Assembly (NCBI GenBank): GCA_024426085.1
Contig: CP087974.1
Location: 2,766,001 to 2,830,000, forward strand
Length of the DNA: 64,000 bases
Origin: Rhizobium sp. RCAM05350
Lineage (GTDB): Bacteria > Pseudomonadota > Alphaproteobacteria > Rhizobiales > Rhizobiaceae
Direction of reading: 5' to 3'
Shown: positions 53,004 to 62,597 of the stretch, piece by piece
Layout: each line of letters begins with the position of its first letter
How positions within the stretch are numbered: position 1 is the stretch's first letter
Made by a program: the position numbers and the translations under genes
Notes under the pieces: model-generated
Databases searched by the model: none
What the model was told of the DNA's origin: nothing
What the model saw: the letters and a program-made list of their open reading frames with translations, nothing else

Positions 53004-54760
53004 ATGCGTATGCTTCTGTCGGCGCTTGCCGCCACGACATTCCTCGCTGGTGCCGCACAGGCCACCACCGTTTATCCGCTCGATCGTGCGACAATTCTCG
53101 CCGGCTCGCCTTTCGATTTCAAGGTGGAGTTCAAGACTGTCGTCAAGCCGGAAGACGTGAAGATCACCGTCAATGGACAGGACTACAAAACGGTTCTCGG
53201 CAAGGAAGCCGAATTCGTCGCCGAAGAAAAGGGCAAGGAAGACAAGATCCTTGGCTCCGCCCTGATCGCCCGTGGACTCGTCCTGCCGACCGAAGGCGCA
53301 TACAAGATCGAAGTGACTGCCGGCTCGGAATCGAAGTCGGTCACCTGGGACGTCTACAACACTGCCGGCGCGCCGAAGGCCAAGAACATTATCTTCCTGC
53401 TCGGTGACGGTCTTTCCGTCGCTCACCGCACCGGCGCCCGCATCATGTCCAAGGGCATGACCGAAGGTAAGACCAATGGCCGCCTCAATATGGACGATCT
53501 CGATCATATGGCATTCGTCGGCACGTCGTCGACCGAAGCGATCGCCACCGACAGCGCCAACACCATGTCGGCCTACATGACCGGCCATAAGACAGCCGTC
53601 AATGCGCTTGGCGTCTACGGCGACCGCACCCCCGACAGCTTCGACGATCCGAAGGTCGAAACCATCGCCGAAGCCATCCGCCGCCAGACGAAAAGTCGAT
53701 CGGCATCGTCTCGAACGCCGAAATCGAGGATGCGACGCCGGCTGCCGTCGTTGCCCACACCCGCAAGCGCGCTGACAAGGAACAGATCGTCGGCATGATA
53801 TTCGACGTCAAGCCCGATGTCATCCTCGGCGGCGGTTCGGCCTATTTCCTCGGCAAGGACATCCCCGGCTCCAAGCGCAAGGACGACAAGGACTACATTA
53901 AGCTGTTCCAGGAAGCCGGCTACACGCTTGCCACCGACAAGTCCGAACTTCAGACCGCAACCGGCACCAATACCGGCAAGATCCTCGGACTGTTCCACAC
54001 CGGCAACATGGACACGACGCTGGACCGTGAGTTTCTGAAAAAGGGGACAGTCGAGAAGTTTCCGAACCAGCCGGGCCTGGTTGACATGACGAAGGCTGCT
54101 CTGGGCGAGCTGTCGAAGACCGAGGAAGGCTTCTTCCTGATGGTCGAAGGCGGCAATATCGACAAGATGTCTCACCCGCTCGATTGGGATCGCGCGCTCG
54201 TCGAAACCATCGAGTTCGACAAGGCGGTCGGCGTTGCCCGCGAATTTGCCGCGAGCCATCCGGATACACTGATCGTCGTCACGGGCGACCATGCGCACGG
54301 CGTTTCGATCATCGGCACGGTCGATGACGAAAAGCCAGGTACCGAAATGCGCGAAAAGGTCGGCACCTACGCCGAAGCCGGATTCCCGAACTATACCGAT
54401 GAAAACAACGACGGTTATCCGGACAAGATCGACGTCACGCGTCGCCTGTTCCTGAGCGCCAACAATGGTCCGGATCACTACGAGACCTTCCGTCCGAAGC
54501 TCGGTGGTCCGTTCGTTCCGGCGATCCAGAACGAGAAGAAGGAATACATCGCCAACGAAGCCTACAAGGATGTTCCCGGCGCGGTCTTCGTGCAGGGCAA
54601 TATTCCAAAGAGCGGCGACAGCGGCGTCCATGCCGTTGACGATGTGGTTCTGCAGGCAGCCGGCCCGGGTGCCGAAGGCTTCAAGGGCTATATGGAAGAA
54701 AGCGACATTTATCGTGTTCTCGTCGATACCTTGGCGCTCGGTGCCAAGCAGACCAACTGA
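53004..54760 (+). CDS. phoA: Alkaline phosphatase, frameshifted
   Basis: Periplasmic phosphomonoesterase of the alkaline phosphatase superfamily. About 585 residues. Signal peptide MRMLLSALAATTFLAGAAQA, an N-terminal beta domain, then metal site NIIFLLGDGLS, nucleophile serine region ATDSANTMSAYMTGHKT, metal ligands in MVEGGNIDKMSH and VVTGDHAHG. The nucleophile context resembles DSAAT of PhoA. One base is missing near 53692 (RRQTKKSIGIVSNAE). ATG at 53004 with AAAGGGG upstream. PhoD or PhoX types are ruled out by the motifs. Confidence 0.88.
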
Positions 54761-54774
54761 TCCATAGTCACCTT

Positions 54775-54808
54775 ATCCGGCGGGCTGTAGTAGCCGCCGG
54801 ATTCCTTT
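54775..54808 (+). terminator. Terminator after alkaline phosphatase
   Basis: ATCCGGCGG and CCGCCGGAT form a 9-base stem followed by TTCCTTTT, about 15 bases after the stop. Confidence 0.75.
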
Positions 54809-54857
54809 TCAGATCAGGCTGTGGCTTCGCCATGCCGCTCCGCAAGGAGATTGTCCC

Positions 54858-55322
54858 ATGGTCCGTTTTCATCCGCAAACGACCCGCCGTACCGTGCTGT
54901 CGCTGCTTGGCGGGCTGCCGCTTCTGTCCTGCGCGCATTCTCTAGCGGCGGCCGTTTCAGTGATATCTTTCGATGAACTCTACAGCAAGTTCGGCGTCCT
55001 CGGACTGGAGTTTTCCGACAAGGTAAAATCTCTGGCCGGGCAGGAGGTAACGATCAAGGGCTTCATGGCGCCGCCGCTCAAGGCCGAGGCCGCCTTCTTC
55101 GTGCTTACCGAAATCCCTATGTCGCTCTGCCCCTTCTGCTCCTCCGATGCCGACTGGCCCTGACAATATCGTCGTCGTCTATCTAGGCGAAAAGCAGACA
55201 TTCGTGCAGCCGTCCCAGACGATCGTGGCGCGCGGCATTCTCGAGTTCGGGTCATGGACCGACCGGAAACCGGCTTCGTCAGCCTGTTGCGGCTGCGTAA
55301 TGCCGAATATGCGTCGGTCTAG
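54858..55322 (+). CDS. Tat-exported DUF3299-like protein, frameshifted
   Basis: About 155 residues. N-terminal twin-arginine-type signal (TTRRTVLSLLGGLPLLSC...SLAAA). The mature part has ISFDELYSKFGVLG, then GQEVTIKGFMAPPL and a CPFC pair before DNIVVVYL, broadly the DUF3299 pattern (GxVxIxGFMxPL). Slips near 55160 and 55262; the repaired end is LLRLRNAEYASV with TAG at 55320. The ABC ATPase starts five bases later, so the three genes form one operon. A metal- or redox-related role is suggested by CPFC and the His-rich permease; family call is tentative. Confidence 0.6.
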
Positions 55323-55326
55323 CGCC

Positions 55327-56016
55327 ATGCTGTCACTCGATCTCAGTCATGTCTCGGTTTCCTATCCGGGTCTTCCCACCCCGGTTCTTGATATTCCCTC
55401 ACTCTCGATCGAAGCTGGCAGCCGTGTTGCGGTTACCGGTGCATCGGGTTCGGGCAAAAGTACGCTGGTCAATATCCTGACCGGGCTTGAGCGCTGCGCC
55501 AGCGGCGCCGTTCGCTGGGGTGACACCGATATAGCCTCGCTGTCCGAGCGCAGCCGCGATCACTGGCGGGGTGCGCACATCGGCCTTGTGATGCAGGATT
55601 TCCATCTTTTTCCCGGCTTGAGCGCCATCGACAACATCCTCCTGCCCGTCCGCCTGTCGCGAGCGTTGAAACCAGGCGATCCGGATCGAGCATTGATGCT
55701 GCTTTATGCCGTGGGCCTCTGCCGCGCGGACCAGACGGTCGAGACCATGTCGCGCGGTGAAATGCAGCGCGTCGCGATTGCCCGGGCTTTGCTTAGAAAA
55801 CCGGGCGTGCTGATCGCCGATGAGCCGACCGCAAGCCTCGATAGCGACAGCAGCGATGCCGTTGCCCGCCTGCTGATCGACCTGTCGGTCAGCAATGACA
55901 GTACGCTGATCGTCGTTTCCCACGATCCGCGATTGACCGGCCGGCTCGAGCGTCGCATCACCCTGTCGGCTGGCCGGATCGCGTCGGACCGCGCGCACCG
56001 GGAGAAGGCGGCATGA
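55327..56016 (+). CDS. ABC transporter ATP-binding protein (LolD/MacB type)
   Basis: 229 residues, intact. Walker A GASGSGKST (residues 39-47), Q-loop VMQDFHLFPGLSA, Walker B VLIADEPTASLD, H-loop VVSHDPR. The signature motif reads MSRGEMQRVAIARAL, with Arg where the family usually has Gly (LSGGE). Subfamily is that of LolD/FtsE/MacB, which pair with FtsX-type permeases, as here. ATG at 55327 (MLSLDLSHVS). Stop overlaps the permease ATG (ATGA). Confidence 0.88.
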   Translation: MLSLDLSHVSVSYPGLPTPVLDIPSLSIEAGSRVAVTGASGSGKSTLVNILTGLERCASGAVRWGDTDIASLSERSRDHWRGAHIGLVMQDFHLFPGLSAIDNILLPVRLSRALKPGDPDRALMLLYAVGLCRADQTVETMSRGEMQRVAIARALLRKPGVLIADEPTASLDSDSSDAVARLLIDLSVSNDSTLIVVSHDPRLTGRLERRITLSAGRIASDRAHREKAA

Positions 56017-57310
56017 CCGGCTTCATCCTTGCGGATCTCCGTCGTCTTTGGGCCGGTTCGCTGGTCGTCGTGCTGTTGATTGCCTTTGCCACGGCGCTTG
56101 GCGTCGCAGTCACCTTGCAAGAGCGGGCACTGAGGCTCGGCAGCGCCCGTGCCGCCGACCGCTTTGACCTCGTGGTTGGCGCACCCGGCAGCGAAACACA
56201 GCTGCTACTCTCCTCCGTCTTCCTGCAACCCTCTCCCCTGCCTCTAATGCCAGGCGACGTGCTGTCGAAGCTTGCAGCCGATCCCCGTATTTCCTGGGCC
56301 GCACCCGTCGGTTTCGGCGATTCCTTCTCCGGCTATCCGATCGTCGGCACGTCCACGACGCTTGTCGGCACTCTGTCGGCTCTCTCCGAAGGGCGCAGCT
56401 TTGCAGCCGCCGGGGAAGCGGTCATCGGTGCCGCAGTGACGCTGCCGCTCGGCTATGCGGTAAAACCAATGCACGGCGTTGCCGGTGGGGAGACGCATAC
56501 CGAGCTTGCCTACCGCATCACCGGCCGCCTGGCGCCGACAGGTACATCCTGGGACCGGGCTATCCTTGTGCCCATCCAGGCAATCTGGGGTCTGCATGGG
56601 ATGGGCGCCCACGATCATGAAGGGGAAGAGGCGCACGAAGAAAAGCCGGCCGGGGATTTGGCAGCGGCAACGGCTTACGACGAGCCCCGCTCACCATAAT
56701 GACGATCACGGCCATGGCGAACACGCCGCCATCAATCCCCGATACGCCGCTCGATGAACATTGGACAACGGCAACGCCCGGTCTTCCGGCGATCCTCGTC
56801 AAGCCGAAGACCATCGCCGACGCCTACAAGCTGCGACAGGATTATCGCGGCAATGGCACTCTTGCGGTTTTCCCGGGTGAGGTGCTGACCAATCTTTACG
56901 CGACACTGGGCGATGCCAAACGTGTGCTGTCGGCGGTTGCCGTCGGTGCGCAGATCCTCGTCGCGGCCGCCGTTCTCATGGTCACCGTCATGCATATCGG
57001 CCAGCGCCGCCGCCAGATCGGCGCTCTAAGGGCCTTTGGCGCGCCGCAATCGGCCGTGCTGTTGATCGTCTGGCTGGAGTTGTTCATCCTGATCGCGCTC
57101 GGCATTCTCTCAGGCTTTGCCATCGGCTACGGCACCGCGATGCTGCTGTCGGCGATGTTTTCCGGTGAAAGCGGCATCGTCCTTCCGGTCGGCTTCATCC
57201 ACGACGATCTGAAGAGCGTGGTCGCCATCGTGCTGTTTTCCGCTATCCTCGCGCTTGCGCCCGCACTTCTGGCCTATCGCCAGTCACCGGCCGCTGCCCT
57301 TCGGGCCTGA
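56013..57310 (+). CDS. FtsX/MacB-type ABC permease with His-rich loop, frameshifted
   Basis: About 432 residues. One N-terminal membrane segment (LVVVLLIAFATALGVAVTL), a large periplasmic domain, and three C-terminal segments (GAQILVAAAVLMVTVMH; LLIVWLELFILIALGILSG; VVAIVLFSAILALAPALL), the FtsX layout. A histidine- and acid-rich stretch lies in the periplasmic part: AHDHEGEEAHEE, then HHNDDHGHGEHAA in the repaired frame. Two extra bases, near 56690 and 56741, bracket that stretch. Substrate unknown; metal handling is an inference from the histidines. Confidence 0.8.
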
Positions 57311-57471
57311 TCGGTCTCATTCGACTAAAGTCATAATCCCAAAGCCGCTCTGCCGCCCCAGGGTGTTTTCTGCCATTTTGTTCTCATGGCGCATTCCGCT
57401 TCGGGGTCAGGGAGGATTCGGAGGCAACTGAGGATGTGCACAAAGCCGTTTTTGAGTGGAGGACAAACGAA

Positions 57472-59357
57472 ATGGCAGATGTCGCAATAGCGTCCGGTAC
57501 AAAGAGTGTACCGATGACCGGCGAGCAGAAGAAGGTGATCTTCGCCTCTTCGCTCGGAACCATCTTCGAGTGGTATGATTTCTATCTCTACGGTTCGCTC
57601 GCCGTCTATATCGGCGCAACCTTCTTTCCCAGTATCCTGAGACCACCCGTAACATCTTCGCCCTGCTTGCGTTTGCGGCGGGCTTCCTCGTGCGCCCCTT
57701 CGGCGCGCTGGTGTTTGGCCGTCTCGGCGATCTCGTCGGCCGCAAATACACCTTCCTGGTCACTATCGTGATCATGGGCCTGTCGACCTTCCTCGTCGGC
57801 ATCCTGCCCGGTGCCGCCTCGATCGGCATCGCTGCTCCGATCCTTCTGATCGTGCTGCGCATGCTGCAGGGCCTGGCGCTCGGCGGCGAGTACGGCGGTG
57901 CCGCGACCTACGTGGCCGAACACGCGCCACAGGGCAAACGCGGTTACTTCACCTCGTGGATCCAGACGACGGCAACGCTCGGTCTGTTCCTGTCGCTGGT
58001 GGTCATCGTCAGCGTCCAGATGATGCTTGGCAAGGAAGCTTTTGCTGCCTGGGGCTGGCGCATTCCGTTCCTGCTCTCCTGCCTGCTGCTTGGCGTTTCC
58101 GTCTGGATCCGTCTGAAGATGAACGGATCGCCGGCCTTCAAGAAGATGAAGGAAGAAGGCAAGGGCTCCAAGGCACCGCTGACGGAAGCCTTCGGCCAGT
58201 GGAAGAACGCCAAGATCGCGCTTCTGGCGCTGTTCGGTGCTGTCGTCGGCCAGGCCGTCGTCTGGTATTCCGGCCAGTTCTACGCGCTGTTCTTCCTGCA
58301 GAACATCCTGAAGGTCGACGGCCAGTCGGCGAATATCATGGTTGCAGCATCGCTGCTGATCGGCACCGGCTTCTTCGTGCTGTTCGGTTGGCTGTCCGAC
58401 AAGATCGGCCGCAAGCCGATCATCATGGCCGGCCTGCTTCTAGCCATGCTCACTTACTTCCCGCTGTTCAAGGCGCTGACCTGGGCCGGTAACCCGGCTC
58501 TGGCCGAAGCACAGGAAACCATCCGGGCGACCGTTACCGCCGCCCCGGGCGACTGCAAGTTCCAGTTCAACCCGACAGGCACGGCGAAGTTCACGACATC
58601 CTGCGATATCGCGACGTCGTTCCTGACACGCAATTCTGTGCCTTACGATGTGGTTCCCGGTGCCGCCGGTTCGGCTGCAACAGTCAAGATCGGTGATACG
58701 ACCATCACCGGTTATGACGCGGTTGCCGCTGGCGACAAGGCCAAGGCCACAGGCGCTGCCTTCGAAAAGCAGATCAACATGGCGCTCCAGACGAGCGGCT
58801 ATCCGCTGGCTCGCGCCGCTGCCAAGGTTCCGGAAAGCAAGCTGGACGGCTTCGTTGCCGCCAATCCGGAACTGACACTCGATGCCGCGGCCGTTCGCGG
58901 CGGCGACAAGGCTTCCATGACCGGCGAACAGCTGGTTGCGGCCAAGCTCCTGACGGCGGAAGAAGCTGCAGGCGTCACCGAAATGCCTGTTTACACCATC
59001 GACAAGGGCGGTTCCTTCGCCATGGTCGCCGATCCGGCACGGGTCAACTGGATCGCCATCATCGCAGTGCTGACCGTTCTCGTCATCTATGTGACGATGG
59101 TCTACGGCCCGATTGCAGCGCTGCTGGTCGAACTCTTCCCGACCCGCATCCGCTACACCGGCATGTCCCTGCCCTATCATATCGGCAACGGCTGGTTCGG
59201 TGGTCTGCTTCCGGCAACGGCCTTCGCGATGAGTGCCGCTCAGGGGGATATCTACTACGGCCTCTGGTACCCGATCGTGTTCGCCGGCATCACGCTGGTG
59301 ATCGGCATGCTGTTCCTGCCCGAAACTAAGGACCGCGATATCCACACCATGGATTAA
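57472..59357 (+). CDS. MFS carrier of the MHS family with a large periplasmic insert, frameshifted
   Basis: About 628 residues, far above the usual 430-450. MHS signatures: GTIFEWYDFYLYGSLA (residues about 28-43), GRLGDLVGRKYTF, RMLQGLALGGEYGGA, and GWLSDKIGRKPIIM in the second half. Between the predicted ninth and tenth membrane segments there are about 185 extra residues (from NPALAEAQE to VADPARVN, bases about 58491-59046) with two cysteines. MHS members carry osmolytes or carboxylates; substrate unknown. One base is missing near 57641. ATG at 57472 has GGAGGA. Confidence 0.85.
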
Positions 59358-59379
59358 ACCTGGCTGGATATCGATACGG

Positions 59380-59413
59380 AAAAGCCCGGCGCAGCCCCTT
59401 GCGCCGGGCTTTT
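59380..59413. terminator. Rho-independent terminator after the MHS carrier
   Basis: AAAAGCCCGGCGC and GCGCCGGGCTTTT form a perfect 13-base stem with an 8-base loop, between this gene and the convergent PAP2 gene; works in both directions. Confidence 0.93.
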
Positions 59414-59428
59414 CCAATTCTGCGTTTT

Positions 59429-60130
59429 TCAGGCTGAAGGCGCAGGATGAAAACGGTTCTTCGGCCGGGGCCAGCCGGTTTCGTCCAGCTGGAATAACCA
59501 GTTTCGCCGGGCAAACAAGAAGGCCGTCATCAGCGCCGTCCACAGTCCGAGCAGAAGGCCGGCTGCCACATCACTTGGATAGTGTGCGCCAACAACAACG
59601 CGGCTGAGGCCGATCGCCAAGGCTCCTAGCGCAAAGACGATGCGCAGCCGGGGCGCCAGCATCGAGAATGCTCCGAAAAATGAACCGACGGCTGCGGAAT
59701 GGCCCGACGGGAAGCTTTGGAATATCCAGTCATGGCCGGAGAAGAACGACAGGCTGTGGGCGCCATATTCGGCGAAGAGTTCAGGCCGCGCCCGGCCTAT
59801 CACGAGCTTGGCCAAGTGTACCACGATGCTGGCGCTGCCGATCGTCACGAGAAAATAGAGGGCTAGCCGCCAGCCTGTCTTCATTTTCGACGAAAATCCT
59901 TCGCTGCAGGAAACGCGATGCAGGATATAGGCGATGATGACGATCGAGCCGGAGCCGTAGATCATCCAGGCGAATGTGCCGAAATCGGTGATCCGCTTGT
60001 TGAAGGCAACGATCCCGCCCGGCAGCGCCTGCGCCAACCGCGAGATCATGCCGTCAAAGGGAAGCAGGGCTACGACCAGGAGGGCGGCTGCCAGCAGCAG
60101 CCAGAGAGAGGAAGAGAGCGGTCGGTTCAT
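59429..60130 (-). CDS. PAP2-family membrane phosphatase
   Basis: 233 residues, six membrane segments, intact. The three phosphatase motifs are present: KLVIGRARP (about residue 109), FPSGHSA (about 142) and SRVVVGAHYPSD (about 188). Such enzymes remove phosphate from undecaprenyl pyrophosphate, phosphatidic acid or lipid A; the exact lipid cannot be told. ATG at 60130 (MNRPLSSSL). Convergent with the MHS carrier. Confidence 0.88.
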   Translation of the reverse strand: MNRPLSSSLWLLLAAALLVVALLPFDGMISRLAQALPGGIVAFNKRITDFGTFAWMIYGSGSIVIIAYILHRVSCSEGFSSKMKTGWRLALYFLVTIGSASIVVHLAKLVIGRARPELFAEYGAHSLSFFSGHDWIFQSFPSGHSAAVGSFFGAFSMLAPRLRIVFALGALAIGLSRVVVGAHYPSDVAAGLLLGLWTALMTAFLFARRNWLFQLDETGWPRPKNRFHPAPSA

Positions 60131-60170
60131 CGAGGAGGTACTTTCTTGGCATCGCGACCATTCTTTCCTC

Positions 60171-60286
60171 CGTCATCCTCGCCCTTGTGGCGGGGATCCA
60201 GTTGCAGGCGCGTCTGCGCTGCAGAAGACCCCTGACGCGGCAGACGCCGCGTCGCTGGATTCCTGTGACAAGCACAGGAATGACGG
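60171..60286. repeat. Intergenic palindromic (REP-like) element
   Basis: A 116-base imperfect inverted repeat: the left arm starts CGTCATCCTCGCCCTTG and the right arm, reversed, starts CCGTCATTCCTGTGCTTG; both continue into a GGATCCAG/GGAATCCAG segment. This is the form of palindromic intergenic repeats found in many copies in alphaproteobacterial genomes. Only this copy is seen in the window. It lies between PAP2 and leuB. Confidence 0.6.
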
Positions 60287-60354
60287 TGGCCAAAATGGCT
60301 ATCTGACCAAACTTGTGAGTCTGCAGCGCGGAATCAACCCCACCCAAACAAAAA

Positions 60355-60382
60355 CGGCATCCGGGTAACGACCCGGATGCCG
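60355..60382 (-). terminator. Rho-independent terminator of leuB
   Basis: CGGCATCCGGGT and ACCCGGATGCCG form a perfect 12-base stem with loop AACG; T-run on the minus strand. Confidence 0.92.
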
Positions 60383-60401
60383 CTCGATACCTTCGAACAG
60401 C

Positions 60402-61514
60402 TTAAGCCGAAAGCGCCTTGAATTCGGCAAGAATGGCATCGCCCATTTCGACGGTGCCGACCTGGCGGGCGCCGTCAGCCATGATGTCGCCGGTGCGCAC
60501 GCCCTTGTCGAGAACGTTGGCGATCGCCTTTTCCAGGTTGTCGGCTTCCTTCACCAGATTGAAGGAGTAGCGCAGGCACATGGCGAACGAGGCGATCATG
60601 GCGATCGGGTTGGCAATGCCCTTGCCGGCAATGTCCGGGGCCGAACCGTGTACCGGTTCATAAAGTGCCTTGCGCTTGCCGCTTGTGGCATCGGGTGCGC
60701 TGAGCGAAGCCGACGGCAGCATGCCGAGCGAACCGGTGAGCATGGCGGCAACGTCCGACAGCATGTCGCCGAACAGGTTGTCTGTGACGATGACGTCGAA
60801 CTGCTTTGGCGCACGAACGAGCTGCATGCCGCCGGCATCGGCCAGCATGTGGTCGAGTGCGACGTCGGAATACTTCGCCTTGTGCGTCGCGGTCACCACC
60901 TGGTTCCACAACACACCCGACTTCATGACGTTGCGCTTCTCCATCGAGCAGACGCGGTTGTTGCGGGTACGGGCCAGTTCGAAGGCGACGCCGGCAATGC
61001 GCTCGATCTCGTAGGTGTCGTAGACCTGCGTGTCGATGCCGCGCTTCTGGCCGTTGCCGAGATCGATGATCTCCTTCGGTTCGCCGAAATAGACGCCGCC
61101 GGTCAGCTCGCGCACGATCAGGATATCGAGGCCTTCGACCAGTTCTGGCTTCAGCGAAGAGGCATCCGAGAGCGCCGGATAGCAGATCGCCGGGCGCAGG
61201 TTGGCAAACAGCTGCATGTCCTTGCGCAGGCGCAGCAGGCCAGCTTCCGGGCGCACTTCATAAGGCACATCATCCCATTTCGGACCGCCGACGGCGCCGA
61301 AGAGAACGGCATCTGCCGCCATCGCCTTTTCCATGTCGGCATCGGAAATCGCCGCGCCATGGGTGTCATAGGCAGAGCCGCCGACCAGACCTTCGTCCGT
61401 CGTAAAGCCGCCGGCCATTTCGGCGTTCATGTAGGCGATGATTTTGCGGACTTCCGCCATGGCTTCCGGGCCGATACCGTCGCCGGGCAGAAGGAAAAGA
61501 TTGCGCACTGTCAT
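60402..61514 (-). CDS. leuB: 3-Isopropylmalate dehydrogenase
   Basis: NAD-dependent oxidative decarboxylation in leucine synthesis. 370 residues, intact. [17 protein letters not shown] (residues 9-25), [21 protein letters not shown] (substrate arginines), [21 protein letters not shown] (metal aspartates), and [18 protein letters not shown] (NAD-binding). Normal length. ATG at 61514. Confidence 0.96.
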   Translation of the reverse strand: MTVRNLFLLPGDGIGPEAMAEVRKIIAYMNAEMAGGFTTDEGLVGGSAYDTHGAAISDADMEKAMAADAVLFGAVGGPKWDDVPYEVRPEAGLLRLRKDMQLFANLRPAICYPALSDASSLKPELVEGLDILIVRELTGGVYFGEPKEIIDLGNGQKRGIDTQVYDTYEIERIAGVAFELARTRNNRVCSMEKRNVMKSGVLWNQVVTATHKAKYSDVALDHMLADAGGMQLVRAPKQFDVIVTDNLFGDMLSDVAAMLTGSLGMLPSASLSAPDATSGKRKALYEPVHGSAPDIAGKGIANPIAMIASFAMCLRYSFNLVKEADNLEKAIANVLDKGVRTGDIMADGARQVGTVEMGDAILAEFKALSA

Positions 61515-61902
61515 GGGGCATTCCTTATATCAAGGGTGGGCTTTTCAGATGTTGGCGCGTTCTTAACGCAACTTCCGTTCAAGGAAAATGCAGTTCTGGA
61601 AAGAATTGTGCGCGCAATGTCAGTTCCCGCCGGAACGGGCGGGCTTCCCGAGTGTGAGAATCTTCCATCGACCGGACAACTCTTCGGTCCAGCCGATGGA
61701 ATGACCGATGCGCAAACTCATCCGCTCCGTGACCGCTGCCTTGCGGTCCACTTTGGACATGCTTCTGTTTGTGGGCAAATCGAAACCCTGAAGATGAGCA
61801 ATCCCTGTTCCATCCGGAACAGCGCGAGTGTCCGGTCTATGGGATAGTCCGGTCACTGGATGAGGGAGGCTCATCCACACGACTTCAAGGAGAGACCCCC
61901 GC
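61515..61902. other. Gap between leuB and a small secreted protein
   Basis: 388 bases. It must hold the leuB promoter and leader. Apart from one 27-codon ORF (61708-61791) I see no recognisable gene or leader-peptide attenuator with Leu codon clusters. Confidence 0.4.
61708..61791 (+). CDS. Possible 27-residue amphipathic small protein
   Basis: ATG at 61708 opens MRKLIRSVTAALRSTLDMLL and ends FVGKSKP. The basic-hydrophobic pattern is like short membrane-associated peptides. Ribosome site is weak (GATGGA). It may be real or chance. Confidence 0.3.
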   Translation: MRKLIRSVTAALRSTLDMLLFVGKSKP

Positions 61903-62079
61903 ATGCGCAAGTTCGTTCTGACCGCCGCTGTCGCCGTCATTGCCGCCGCTTCTTTCACCGCCCCTTCGCAGGCCGGCTATTACAACGACGACTGCAAGCC
62001 CTATTGCTACGTCAAAAAGGTCAGAACCTACGATTATCAGGGCAACCTGATCGTCAAGAAGATCCGCATCTGCGAATAA
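61903..62079 (+). CDS. Small secreted protein, 58 residues
   Basis: ATG at 61903 with AAGGAGAG ten bases upstream. Signal peptide MRKFVLTAAVAVIAAASFTA with a PSQAG cleavage site, then a mature part of about 34 residues rich in Tyr, Lys and Asp with three cysteines (DDCKPYCYVKKVRTYD ... RICE). Followed by a strong terminator, so it is a complete gene. Function unknown; similar short exported proteins occur in rhizobia. Confidence 0.8.
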   Translation: MRKFVLTAAVAVIAAASFTAPSQAGYYNDDCKPYCYVKKVRTYDYQGNLIVKKIRICE

Positions 62080-62105
62080 GCGCGCCTTTTCTGACGCCCT
62101 CCCTG

Positions 62106-62135
62106 AAAGCCCGACTGTCCCCGCAGTCGGGCTTT
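62106..62135 (+). terminator. Rho-independent terminator after the small secreted protein
   Basis: AAAGCCCGACT and AGTCGGGCTTT form a perfect 11-base stem with an 8-base loop, 27 bases after the stop codon. Confidence 0.9.
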
Positions 62136-62144
62136 GATTTCGGT

Positions 62145-62597
62145 TCAGCTCCAGTCCTTCTCGCCGCGGCGCCATTTGTGCAGATCGTACCAGGCGACGA
62201 GAAGAAAGGCCCCGGCCAACCCCAGATGTTCGAAGAATGCGTTCATCGCCATGAAACGGTCCTGCCCCAGCGGCATCTCCCAGAAGCGCAAGGCGATGAA
62301 GGTTGCAAGCACTGTAAAGACAGCCAGCGAAAGCGAACCGATCCAGCGGCAGAAGCCGCTGATGACCATCGCCGAAGCGGTCAGCTGGAAAAGGATGACC
62401 ACGGCGGCGATGGGCCTTCCCGGCAAGAGCCCGTATCGCTCCATTTCGGCGACGGCGCTGCCGAAGTCCATCAGCTTGGTCACGCCACTCAGAATATAGG
62501 CGGAGCAGAGCGCCACGAGCCCCAGCCAGCGGGCCGGATGACTGGTGAAAACCGGCGTGCAGACGCCTGCAAGTTTCGCTTCCATTCTCAACAGCAT
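62145..62597 (-). CDS. DoxX-family membrane protein
   Basis: 150 residues, four membrane segments: LGLVALCSAYILSGVTKLMDF, PIAAVVILFQLTASAMVISG, LSLAVFTVLATFIAL and HLGLAGAFLLVAW. The first helix with SGVTKLMDF is the DoxX signature; role uncertain (oxidoreductase-associated membrane proteins). ATG at 62597 or, four codons on, MEAKLAG at 62585. Intact. Confidence 0.8.
   Translation of the reverse strand: MLLRMEAKLAGVCTPVFTSHPARWLGLVALCSAYILSGVTKLMDFGSAVAEMERYGLLPGRPIAAVVILFQLTASAMVISGFCRWIGSLSLAVFTVLATFIALRFWEMPLGQDRFMAMNAFFEHLGLAGAFLLVAWYDLHKWRRGEKDWS

Noticed and set aside
60648-61847. 399-codon open frame on the plus strand
   Set aside because: Antisense to intact leuB; the real gene explains the region.
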